NCBI RefSeq assembly: GCF_900112865.1
Contig: NZ_FONH01000008.1
Location: 1-64,000 of the forward strand
DNA length: 64,000 nt
Direction: 5' to 3'
Origin: Dyella marensis
GTDB taxonomy: Bacteria > Pseudomonadota > Gammaproteobacteria > Xanthomonadales > Rhodanobacteraceae
Positions 54,690 to 62,101 of this stretch are shown here, piece after piece. Both the position numbers and the translations under genes were made by a program. The notes below the pieces were generated by a model. That model made no database searches. It was not told the origin of the DNA and saw only the letters and a program-made list of their open reading frames with translations. Numbering within the stretch: the stretch's first letter is position 1; each line of letters starts with the position of its first letter.

Positions 54690-57600
54690 TGGAATTCACC
54701 GGCGAACGCTTCGTTCCCACCGAAGCCGGCGAGATCCGCCACGAGCATCTGCACCGCTATGCCTGGTGCCGCGCGCTGGCGCGCGGCAAGACCGTGCTGG
54801 ATATCGCCTGCGGCGAAGGCTACGGCAGCGCCATGCTGGCGCAGACCGCGGCGTCGGTGATCGGCATCGACATCTCCGACGAGGCCGTGGCGCATGCGGC
54901 GCATACCTATGCGGGCATCGCCAACCTGAGCTACCGGCAGGGCGATGCGGCGGTCATTCCGCTGCCGGACGACGCGGTCGACATGGTGGTGTCGTTCGAG
55001 ACTATCGAACATCACGACCGCCACCAGGAAATGATCGACGAGATCCGCCGCGTGCTGCGTCCCGGCGGCGTGCTGGTGCTGTCCTCGCCCAATCGGCCGG
55101 TGTATTCGGACAAGGCTGGCCACCACAACGAGTTCCACGTCAAGGAACTCGATTTCCAGGAACTCGACGACCTGCTGCGCACGCGCTTTCCCAAGGTGCG
55201 CTACTACGGTCAGCGCCTGGCGGTCGGCTCGGCGCTGGCGCCGATGGCGATCGAGGATACCGGCGCCGATATGCAGGCCTTTACCGACACCGGCGACGAA
55301 GTGCTTGAGCGTTCGGTGCGCCTGATCGATCCGGTCTACTTCGTGGCGGTCGCGACCGACGGGCAGACCGAGCTGCCGAAGCTGCCGCCGGCGGTGTTCT
55401 TCTCCGAGTCCGAAGACCTCTACAACCACCACCATGACGTGGCGAAGTGGGCGCAGGGTATCGACGCCGAACTCACCGAAGTGCGCGGCAGGTACGGTGC
55501 CCTGGTCGAGGAGCACGAGGGCGTGGCGAAGTGGGCGCAGAGCCTGGATCGCGAGCTGGAGGGGCTGAAGCGACGCGAGGTGCGGGTCACCGAGATCGAG
55601 CGCAAGCTCGACCGCCTCGGCAGCCAGCTGCTGGGTGAGGAGTTCCTGGAAAGCCCGACGGCTGCCTCCGCGCGGCGCGACGATACCGTGGTCGGGGCCC
55701 TGGTCCACGAAGTCAGCGAATTTCACCAGGAGAACCGTCTGCTGCGCGAGCGGCTGGAGCATGCGCAGGCGCGGATCGAGGGCCTGCGGGCCCTCATCGA
55801 CAAGCACGAGCTGTTCGCCCGCCACGCGCGCGAGCGCGTCCAGGAATTGACCGAAAGCGAGCGCCGGTTGCGCACGTCCTTCGACACGGTGGTGTCGTCG
55901 CGCTCCTGGAAGCTCACCAAGCCGGTCCGCTTCATGGGGCGCCTGCTGCGCGGCGACTGGGCGACCGCCGCCGAATCCGTGCGGCACAACGCGCTGGTGC
56001 GCTCGGCCGCGCTGGCGCCGGTGCGCAAGCTGGTCAGGAAGCATCTGCTCAAGACCGGCCAGGTGCAGCCGGCGGTGGTGGCGGAGCCGGACGAGACGCC
56101 GGCGGAGATCGTCGCCAAGCTGGCTTTCCCCGAATACGCCAACCCCAAGGTCAGCGTAATCATTCCCGCCTACGGCCGGCTCGATCACACCGCGGCCTGC
56201 CTGCGCTCGATCATGCAGCACATGCCGAAGGACGCGATCGAGATCATCGTGGCCGAGGATGCCTCCGGCGACGAGGAGATCCACCTGCTCGCCCAGGTGC
56301 CCGGGCTGCGCTACGAGGTCAATCCGCAGAACCTGGGCTTCATCCGCTCCTGCAATCGCGCGGCCAGCCTGGCGCGCGGCGAGTACGTCTACTTCCTCAA
56401 CAACGACACTCGCGTCATGCCAGGCTGGCTCGACGGCCTGTTCGACGTGTTCCATCGTTTCGACGATTGCGGCATGGTCGGTTCCAAGCTGGTCTATCCG
56501 GACGGCCGCCTGCAGGAAGCCGGCGGCATCATCTGGGACGATGCCTCCGGCTGGAATTTCGGGCGCCTGTCCGACCCGACGCTGCCGGAGTTCAACTACG
56601 TGCGCGAAGTCGATTACTGCTCCGGCGCATCGCTGCTGATCAAGGCGGCGCTGTTCCGGCAGCTGGGCGGCTTCGACGAGCTGTATGTGCCAGCCTATTG
56701 CGAGGACTCGGACCTGGCCTTCAAGGTCCGCGCGGCCGGCCTCAAGGTGTACTACACGCCGTTCTCCACCGTCGTGCACTACGAAGGCATCTCGCACGGC
56801 ACCGACGAGACCGCCGGCATCAAGGCCTACCAGGTCGAGAACCAGAAGAAATTCGCCGAGCGCTGGCGCGAGGTGCTCGAGCGCGACCACTATCCGAATG
56901 CCCGCAACGTGTTCCGCGCGCGCGAGCGCTCCAAGGACAAGCCGGTGGTGCTGGTCATCGACCACTACGTGCCGCAGATGGATCGCGACGCCGGCTCGCG
57001 CACCATGTTCCAGTTCATCAAGCAGCTGTGCGCGCTGGGCTGCTCGGTCAAGCTGTGGCCGGAAAATCTTTGGCGCGATCCGACCTATACGCCGTTGTTG
57101 CAGGAGATGGGCGTGGAGGTGATCTTCGGCGCCGACTGGGGCGGCGGCTTCGAGCGTTACGTGCAGGAAGCCCAGGGCCAGATCGATCGCGTCCTGCTCA
57201 GCCGGCCGCATGTCGCCGGCAAGTTCATCCGCGCCATCAAGAAGCATCTGCCGGACGCGCGCATCGCCTACTACGGCCATGACCTGCACTTCGCCCGGCT
57301 GCGCCAGCGCTACGAGCTGACCCACGAACCGAAGTACCTGGACGAAGCTCGCGAGATGGAGGCCGATGAGCGCGCGCTGTGGCGCAAGAGCGACATCGTG
57401 CTGTATCCCTCCAGCGACGAGGCGGATGTCGTGCGCCAGCTGGAGCCGGGCGTCGATGCGCGCGCGATCCAGGCCTATGCCTACGAAAGCTTCCCCACCG
57501 ACGGCCTTGCACCGGAGCGGCGCGCGGGCCTGCTATTCGTCGCCGGCTTCGGCCATCCGCCGAACGAGGATGCCGCGGTGTGGCTGGTCGAGGATATCCT

Positions 57601-58054
57601 GCCGAAGATCCGCGCCCGTGTGCCCGAGGTGACGCTGTACCTGGTCGGCTCCAATCCGACCGCGCGCGTGGAGGCGCTGTCCAGCGCCGGCGTGGTCGTC
57701 ACCGGTTTCGTGGACGATGCGGCGCTGCAGGATTTCTACGCGCGCAGCCGCGTCGCCGTGGTGCCGCTGCGCTTCGGCGCAGGCGTGAAGTCGAAGGTGG
57801 TGGAAGCCTTGCAGCAGGGCCTGCCGCTGGTGACCACCGCGGTGGGCGCCCAGGGCCTGGCCGGGCTGGAGCAGGTGGCGAAGGTCGCGGACGACGCGGA
57901 TGCCATCGCTGCCGCGGTGGCGGACCTGCTGACCGGTGCCGACGAATGGAGCAGCCTGTCGGCCGCGGGCACCCGCTACGCGCAAGCGCATTTCTCAACC
58001 GGCTCTCTGCGTAGAGCTCTCGCCGACGCCCTGGAATTGAAGAGTCTTTCATGA
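54689..58054 (+). CDS. 1121-residue methyltransferase / coiled-coil / GT2 / GT4 fusion
   Basis: Four parts in order. Residues ~1-225 are a class I SAM methyltransferase (motif [13 protein letters not shown] at 36-47, [14 protein letters not shown]). Residues ~245-425 are a coiled coil with a 28-residue repeat of VAKWAQxxDxEL starting at 251 and 279, followed by the linker motif [22 protein letters not shown]. Residues ~484-750 are a GT2 glycosyltransferase ([51 protein letters not shown]). Residues ~750-1115 are a GT4-type GT-B ([68 protein letters not shown]). It overlaps wzt by one base and hddA by 4. Acceptors are unknown. Confidence 0.88.
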   Translation: MEFTGERFVPTEAGEIRHEHLHRYAWCRALARGKTVLDIACGEGYGSAMLAQTAASVIGIDISDEAVAHAAHTYAGIANLSYRQGDAAVIPLPDDAVDMVVSFETIEHHDRHQEMIDEIRRVLRPGGVLVLSSPNRPVYSDKAGHHNEFHVKELDFQELDDLLRTRFPKVRYYGQRLAVGSALAPMAIEDTGADMQAFTDTGDEVLERSVRLIDPVYFVAVATDGQTELPKLPPAVFFSESEDLYNHHHDVAKWAQGIDAELTEVRGRYGALVEEHEGVAKWAQSLDRELEGLKRREVRVTEIERKLDRLGSQLLGEEFLESPTAASARRDDTVVGALVHEVSEFHQENRLLRERLEHAQARIEGLRALIDKHELFARHARERVQELTESERRLRTSFDTVVSSRSWKLTKPVRFMGRLLRGDWATAAESVRHNALVRSAALAPVRKLVRKHLLKTGQVQPAVVAEPDETPAEIVAKLAFPEYANPKVSVIIPAYGRLDHTAACLRSIMQHMPKDAIEIIVAEDASGDEEIHLLAQVPGLRYEVNPQNLGFIRSCNRAASLARGEYVYFLNNDTRVMPGWLDGLFDVFHRFDDCGMVGSKLVYPDGRLQEAGGIIWDDASGWNFGRLSDPTLPEFNYVREVDYCSGASLLIKAALFRQLGGFDELYVPAYCEDSDLAFKVRAAGLKVYYTPFSTVVHYEGISHGTDETAGIKAYQVENQKKFAERWREVLERDHYPNARNVFRARERSKDKPVVLVIDHYVPQMDRDAGSRTMFQFIKQLCALGCSVKLWPENLWRDPTYTPLLQEMGVEVIFGADWGGGFERYVQEAQGQIDRVLLSRPHVAGKFIRAIKKHLPDARIAYYGHDLHFARLRQRYELTHEPKYLDEAREMEADERALWRKSDIVLYPSSDEADVVRQLEPGVDARAIQAYAYESFPTDGLAPERRAGLLFVAGFGHPPNEDAAVWLVEDILPKIRARVPEVTLYLVGSNPTARVEALSSAGVVVTGFVDDAALQDFYARSRVAVVPLRFGAGVKSKVVEALQQGLPLVTTAVGAQGLAGLEQVAKVADDADAIAAAVADLLTGADEWSSLSAAGTRYAQAHFSTGSLRRALADALELKSLS

Positions 58055-59079
58055 TCGTCCGATCGCGCGCGCCCTTGCGTCTTGGCCTGGCCGGCGGTGG
58101 CACCGACGTGTCGCCGTACTGCGACATCTACGGCGGCCATGTGATGAACGCCACCATCGACAAGCACGCCTTCGCCATCCTCTCCGAGCCCGAATCCGGC
58201 CAGCGCGAGTTCTGCGCGATCGACGTCGGCGTATCCGAAGTGCTCGGCGGCGACGAGGCGCTGGTGCCGGATGGTCCGCTCAAGCTGCTGAAGGGCGTCT
58301 ACGCGCGCATCTGCAACGAGTTCCTCGGCGGCGAGCCGCGTCCGCTGAAGGTGCAGACGTTCTCGGACGCGCCGCCGGGCTCGGGCCTGGGTTCGTCCTC
58401 GACCATGGTGGTGGCGCTGGTGCAGGCCTTCGCCGAATACTTCGCGCTGCCGCTGGGCGAGTACGAAGTGGCCCATCTCGCCTACGACATCGAGCGCAAG
58501 GACCTGGGGCTGGCCGGCGGCAAGCAGGATCAGTACGCGGCGGCGTTCGGCGGATTCAACTTCATGGAGTTCTACAAGGACGACCGCGTCATCGTGAACC
58601 CGCTGCGCATCAAGGACTGGGTGTGGTCGGAGCTGGAAGCCTCGCTGGTGCTGTACTTCACCGGTGTCTCGCGCGCCTCGGCCGACATCATCGACCAGCA
58701 GTCGCGCAATGTGGTCGAAGGCAATCGCAGCTCGATCGACGCCATGCACAGCCTCAAGCAGGAGGCCGTGCAGATGAAGGAATGCGTGCTGCGCGGCGAC
58801 CTGCAGGGCCTGGCGCGCACGCTGCAGGCCGGCTGGGAAGCGAAGAAGAACATGGCCAGCTCGATCAGCAACCCGGTGATCGAGCAGGTGGAGCGCGTGG
58901 CTTTCGCCAATGGCGCCCACGCGGCCAAGGTATCGGGCGCGGGCGGCGGCGGCTTCATGATGTTCATGTGCAGCCCCGACAAGCGCATCGGATTGACCCG
59001 GGCATTGGCCGAACAGGGCGGCCGTCTGCTCGATTTCCATTTCACGCAACAAGGAGCGACGTCATGGCGCATCATGTGA
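58051..59079 (+). CDS. hddA: D-glycero-alpha-D-manno-heptose 7-phosphate kinase (HddA)
   Basis: A 342-residue GHMP kinase. The N-terminal [23 protein letters not shown], the ATP motif [19 protein letters not shown] (residues ~108-126) and the C-terminal [14 protein letters not shown] are all present, as is [16 protein letters not shown]. This is the HddA type that phosphorylates C1 of heptose-7-P in the alpha (GDP) branch. gmhA, hddC and gmhB follow with overlapping ends, so the pathway is complete. The C-terminus overlaps gmhA by 16 bases. Confidence 0.92.
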   Translation: MIVRSRAPLRLGLAGGGTDVSPYCDIYGGHVMNATIDKHAFAILSEPESGQREFCAIDVGVSEVLGGDEALVPDGPLKLLKGVYARICNEFLGGEPRPLKVQTFSDAPPGSGLGSSSTMVVALVQAFAEYFALPLGEYEVAHLAYDIERKDLGLAGGKQDQYAAAFGGFNFMEFYKDDRVIVNPLRIKDWVWSELEASLVLYFTGVSRASADIIDQQSRNVVEGNRSSIDAMHSLKQEAVQMKECVLRGDLQGLARTLQAGWEAKKNMASSISNPVIEQVERVAFANGAHAAKVSGAGGGGFMMFMCSPDKRIGLTRALAEQGGRLLDFHFTQQGATSWRIM

Positions 59080-59678
59080 AAGCCATGCTGCAATCCGAAT
59101 TCAGCAAGTCCATCGCCCTGCTGCAGACCATGTCCGGGGACGAGGCGCTGCACGGCCAGGTGCAGCAGGTGCTGGAGCTGTCGGTGCAGGCACTGAAGAG
59201 CGGCAACAAGCTGCTGTTCGCCGGCAACGGCGGCAGCGCGGCCGACGCCCAGCACTGGGCGGGCGAGCTGGTCAGCCGCTTTTACTTCGATCGCCCGGGC
59301 CTGCCCGCGATCGCGCTGACCACCGACACCAGCATCCTGACCGCGATCGGCAACGACTATGGCTACGACTACGTGTTCGCGCGCCAGGTCGAGGCGCTGG
59401 GGCAGGCGGGCGACGTGCTGTTCGCCATCTCCACCTCCGGCAATTCCAAGAACATCGTGCGCGCGATCGACGCGGCCAGGACCAAGGGCCTCAAGGTGGT
59501 CGGCTTCACGGGGCAGGGCGGTGGAGCGATGGCTGTGCTGTGCGACGTCTGCTTCCGCGTGCCGTCGCCGGAGACGCCGCGCATCCAGGAAGGCCACGAG
59601 GCGCTGGGCCACCTGATCTGTGCGCTGATCGAGCAGGAAATCTTCGGTCAGGAAAAGACGGGCGATGCTGGGCACTGA
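59064..59678 (+). CDS. gmhA: sedoheptulose-7-phosphate isomerase (GmhA, SIS domain)
   Basis: A 204-residue SIS-domain isomerase. LLFAGNGGSAADAQHWAGELVSRF (with the His/Glu active-site set), ALTTDTSILTAIGNDYGYDYVF, FAISTSGNSKNIVRAIDAA and VPSPETPRIQEGHEALGHLICALIE are the GmhA landmarks. It turns sedoheptulose-7-P into D-glycero-D-manno-heptose-7-P. AAGGAGCGACGTC stands before ATG 59064 inside the end of hddA. A second copy for LPS core biosynthesis may exist elsewhere; here it belongs to the GDP-heptose set. It overlaps hddC by 14 bases. Confidence 0.93.
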   Translation: MAHHVKAMLQSEFSKSIALLQTMSGDEALHGQVQQVLELSVQALKSGNKLLFAGNGGSAADAQHWAGELVSRFYFDRPGLPAIALTTDTSILTAIGNDYGYDYVFARQVEALGQAGDVLFAISTSGNSKNIVRAIDAARTKGLKVVGFTGQGGGAMAVLCDVCFRVPSPETPRIQEGHEALGHLICALIEQEIFGQEKTGDAGH

Positions 59679-60363
59679 CGAGGCGATCATCCTCGCCGGC
59701 GGTTTCGGCACGCGCCTGCGCAGCGTCGTGAAGGACCTGCCCAAGCCGCTGGCGCCGGTGGCGGGGCGTCCGTTTCTCGCTCATGTGCTGGACCTGATCG
59801 CCGGCCAGGGCATCCGGCGCGCCGTGCTCGCCACCGGCTTCATGGCCGATCGGGTGGAGCAGGAGCTGGGCCACGACTGGCACGGCATGCAGCTGGTGTA
59901 CTCGCCCGAGACCGAGCCGCTGGGCACCGGCGGAGCGATCGCCAAGGCCATGCCGCTGCTGGCCGGCGACGCGTTCTTCGTCTTGAACGGCGATACCTTC
60001 CTGTCGCTCGATTACGCCGCGCTCGACCGCGCGGCCCGTGCGGCGGACCGGAGCATGTGCATGGCGCTGGCCGCGGTGCCCGACGTGGCGCGCTACGGCG
60101 CCGTGGTAGTTGAAGATGCGCGCGTCACCGGCTTCCGGGAAAAGGGCCAGCCGGGCCCCGGCTTCATCAATGCGGGCGTCTATCGGCTGCGCCACGAGGT
60201 GCAGGAGCGTTTCCCCGCGACGGCGAACTTCTCGTTCGAGACGGACGTGATGGCCGCGCTGGTGGCGGCCGGCCAGGTGAGCGCGTTCGCGCAGACGCAG
60301 CGCTTCATCGACATCGGCGTGCCGGAAGACTACGAACGCGCCCAGACCGAGCTGGCCGCATGA
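59665..60363 (+). CDS. hddC: D-glycero-alpha-D-manno-heptose 1-phosphate guanylyltransferase (HddC)
   Basis: A 232-residue nucleotidyltransferase. AIILAGGFGTRLRSVVKDLPKPLAPVAGRPF is the sugar-1-P NTP-transferase start. LGTGGAIAKAMP, FFVLNGDTFLSLD, FREKGQPGPGFINAGVYRL and FSFETDVM follow, with FIDIGVPEDYERAQ at the end. By its neighbours it is HddC, joining GMP to heptose-1-P to give GDP-heptose. The family also includes uridylyl and mannosyl transferases, so the heptose role is inferred from context. It overlaps both flanking genes. Confidence 0.85.
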   Translation: MLGTDEAIILAGGFGTRLRSVVKDLPKPLAPVAGRPFLAHVLDLIAGQGIRRAVLATGFMADRVEQELGHDWHGMQLVYSPETEPLGTGGAIAKAMPLLAGDAFFVLNGDTFLSLDYAALDRAARAADRSMCMALAAVPDVARYGAVVVEDARVTGFREKGQPGPGFINAGVYRLRHEVQERFPATANFSFETDVMAALVAAGQVSAFAQTQRFIDIGVPEDYERAQTELAA

Positions 60364-60989
60364 GCGCGCCGTCGGCGCAGGGTCCGCGCGTGTTTCTCGA
60401 TGAGCGGGCCGTACTCGGAGCCAAGACGCTGCGACCGGCGTTGTTCCTCGACCGCGACGGCGTGATCAACGTCGATCACGGCTATGTGCATCGCGCCGAA
60501 GACACGCAGTGGCTGCCCGGCATCTTCGAGCTGGTGCGGCGCGCCCGCGCGGCCGGCTATCTGTGCATCGTGGTTTCCAACCAGGCCGGCCTGGCGCGCG
60601 GCTACTACACCGACGCGCAGTTCCGCGCCTATACCGCGTGGATGCATGCCGAGTTCGCCCGGCATGGCGCGCCGCTCGATGCCACCTATTACTGCCCGCA
60701 TCACCCCGAGGCCGGCCTGGGCGATCTGAAACAGGCCTGCGACTGCCGCAAGCCGCAACCGGGCATGTTCCTGGCCGCGCGCGATGCACTGGGCGTCGAC
60801 CTGCCGGTCTCGATCATGGTGGGCAATCAGGCGACCGACATGCAGGCGGCATTGGCCGCCGCGGTGGGCCGTTGCTATTGGCTCGACGGGGAACGCGATC
60901 GTGCCGCCGAATGGGGCGGCAAGGTGATCGTCGCCGCGGGCCTGGACGACATCATGCCTGCGGGGGAAATTGCCGCGCAGCCCGGTTGA
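60360..60989 (+). CDS. gmhB: heptose 1,7-bisphosphate 7-phosphatase (GmhB)
   Basis: A 209-residue histidinol-phosphatase-like HAD enzyme. Motif I is ALFLDRDGVINVDHGYV. VVSNQAGLARGYYT (motif II) follows. The zinc-binding cysteine/histidine set lies in YYCPHHPEAGLGDLKQACDCRKPQPGMF, and motif IV is IMVGNQATDM. GmhB removes the 7-phosphate after HddA action. An N-terminal extension (about 25 residues, MSAPSAQGPRVFLDERAVLG) precedes the core. It overlaps hddC by 4 bases. In the motif IV region a Gln stands where Asp is more usual (VGNQATDM), which is worth checking. Confidence 0.9.
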   Translation: MSAPSAQGPRVFLDERAVLGAKTLRPALFLDRDGVINVDHGYVHRAEDTQWLPGIFELVRRARAAGYLCIVVSNQAGLARGYYTDAQFRAYTAWMHAEFARHGAPLDATYYCPHHPEAGLGDLKQACDCRKPQPGMFLAARDALGVDLPVSIMVGNQATDMQAALAAAVGRCYWLDGERDRAAEWGGKVIVAAGLDDIMPAGEIAAQPG

Positions 60990-61055
60990 GGCGATGCGTG
61001 CAGCGACGCTTTCGCCTGAGCCGCAATCGAGCTGGATCGATCATGGAGCTGGACA

Positions 61056-61889
61056 ATGCATGTATTCCGTTTTGAAGCCTACGCCGCACGCCAGGAAAGC
61101 AAGGAGCTGGTGGGTTGCTGGCTGCACAGCAGGGACTTCTGTGAAGCCGCGGGCAGGCGCAAGTCGGTCGCGCGGCTATGCAGCGCCTGTGGCGAACTGG
61201 TCGACCTGGCGGTGTCGGCCCCCGGTGGCCAGGTCGAAACCCGCGAAGGCCTGCAGTGCCCGCGGTGCGGCCTCAATGCCCGCGTGCGCGCCGGCATCAG
61301 CCTGCTGCGCGGGCTGGTCGATCCGGCGTCGGCTTCGATCTATGTCACCGAGCAGGCGACTTCGACCTACGCGTGGATGCAGGCGCATCACCAGGGCGCC
61401 CTGTACGGCAGCGAATTCGAACCCGATGCCGCCAAGCGCGGCAAGCTCGCCGCGAACCTGCAGCACCTGGGCGGTCAGGGCGAGATCAACTTCGAGGACG
61501 TCACCCGGCTGACCCTGCCGGATGCCAGCCAGGACGCGGTGCTGACCTTCGACGTGCTCGAACACGTACCCGACTACCGGGCCGCGCTGCGTGAATTCGC
61601 CCGTGTGCTCAAGCCCGGCGGCAGCCTGGTCGCCACCTTTCCCTTCACCGACCAGCCGCCCACCATCACCCGCGCATCGATTAATGCCAAGGGCCAGATC
61701 GAGCACCACCTGCCGCCCGAATACCACGGCGACCCCATCAGCGGCGGCGTGCTGTGCTTCTACCACTTCGGCTGGGACGTGCTGGAGGAGGCGCGGCAGG
61801 CCGGCTTCGGCAAGGTCGAGATGGTGATGCCCTGGGCGCCCGAGCAGGGCATCGTCTATGGCAACTGGACCCTGCTGGCCCGGCGCTAG
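61056..61889 (+). CDS. SAM-dependent methyltransferase with N-terminal zinc ribbon
   Basis: A 277-residue protein. Residues ~40-75 have two Cys pairs (LCSACGEL and LQCPRCGLNARVR), a zinc-ribbon-like knuckle. The methyltransferase-11 domain follows: an unusual motif I (IYVTEQATSTYAWMQAHHQG), then DASQDAVLTFDVLEHVPDYRAALREFARVLKPGGSLVATFPF and a C-terminal GFGKVEMVMPW. GGAG lies before ATG 61056. It follows gmhB by 66 bases and probably belongs to the same transcription unit, so its target may be a polysaccharide residue. Specificity is unknown. Confidence 0.8.
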   Translation: MHVFRFEAYAARQESKELVGCWLHSRDFCEAAGRRKSVARLCSACGELVDLAVSAPGGQVETREGLQCPRCGLNARVRAGISLLRGLVDPASASIYVTEQATSTYAWMQAHHQGALYGSEFEPDAAKRGKLAANLQHLGGQGEINFEDVTRLTLPDASQDAVLTFDVLEHVPDYRAALREFARVLKPGGSLVATFPFTDQPPTITRASINAKGQIEHHLPPEYHGDPISGGVLCFYHFGWDVLEEARQAGFGKVEMVMPWAPEQGIVYGNWTLLARR

Positions 61890-61903
61890 CTCGCCCCCCT
61901 GGC

Positions 61904-61923
61904 GGATGGAAGGATTTCCATCC
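61904..61923 (+). terminator. hairpin after the zinc-ribbon methyltransferase
   Basis: GGATGGAA/TTCCATCC, 8-bp stem with a 4-base loop, 14 bases after the stop. No strong T-run follows. Confidence 0.45.
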
Positions 61924-61979
61924 TGGCCGTCTCATCCGTTGTAGCTCTGGCGGGTCTGGAACTGCAGGCTTTTGCTTGT

Positions 61980-62030
61980 CACGGCAAAGTTGTTTTTGCC
62001 GTGCTGCGGCGGCCTGCCTGACCGTATAAT
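61980..62030 (+). promoter_or_regulatory. candidate promoter with an upstream palindrome
   Basis: A perfect TATAAT at 62025-62030 lies 72 bases before the next start. Upstream is CACGGCAAA/TTTGCCGTG (61980-61988 and 61995-62003, 6-base spacer), which could be an operator or the end of the previous transcript. The -35 position holds TGCTGC, a weak match. Confidence 0.5.
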
Positions 62031-62101
62031 CCTGCGGCAATTATTCGCGACCCGTTGGAAATGGTTCGCAAGCTTCAGGGGGGCTGACAGGGGACATCCT
62101 G

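Noticed and set aside
61980-62003. Intrinsic terminator at CACGGCAAA/TTTGCCGTG
   Set aside because: The hairpin is not followed by a T-run and stands just before a TATAAT, so it was listed as a possible operator instead.
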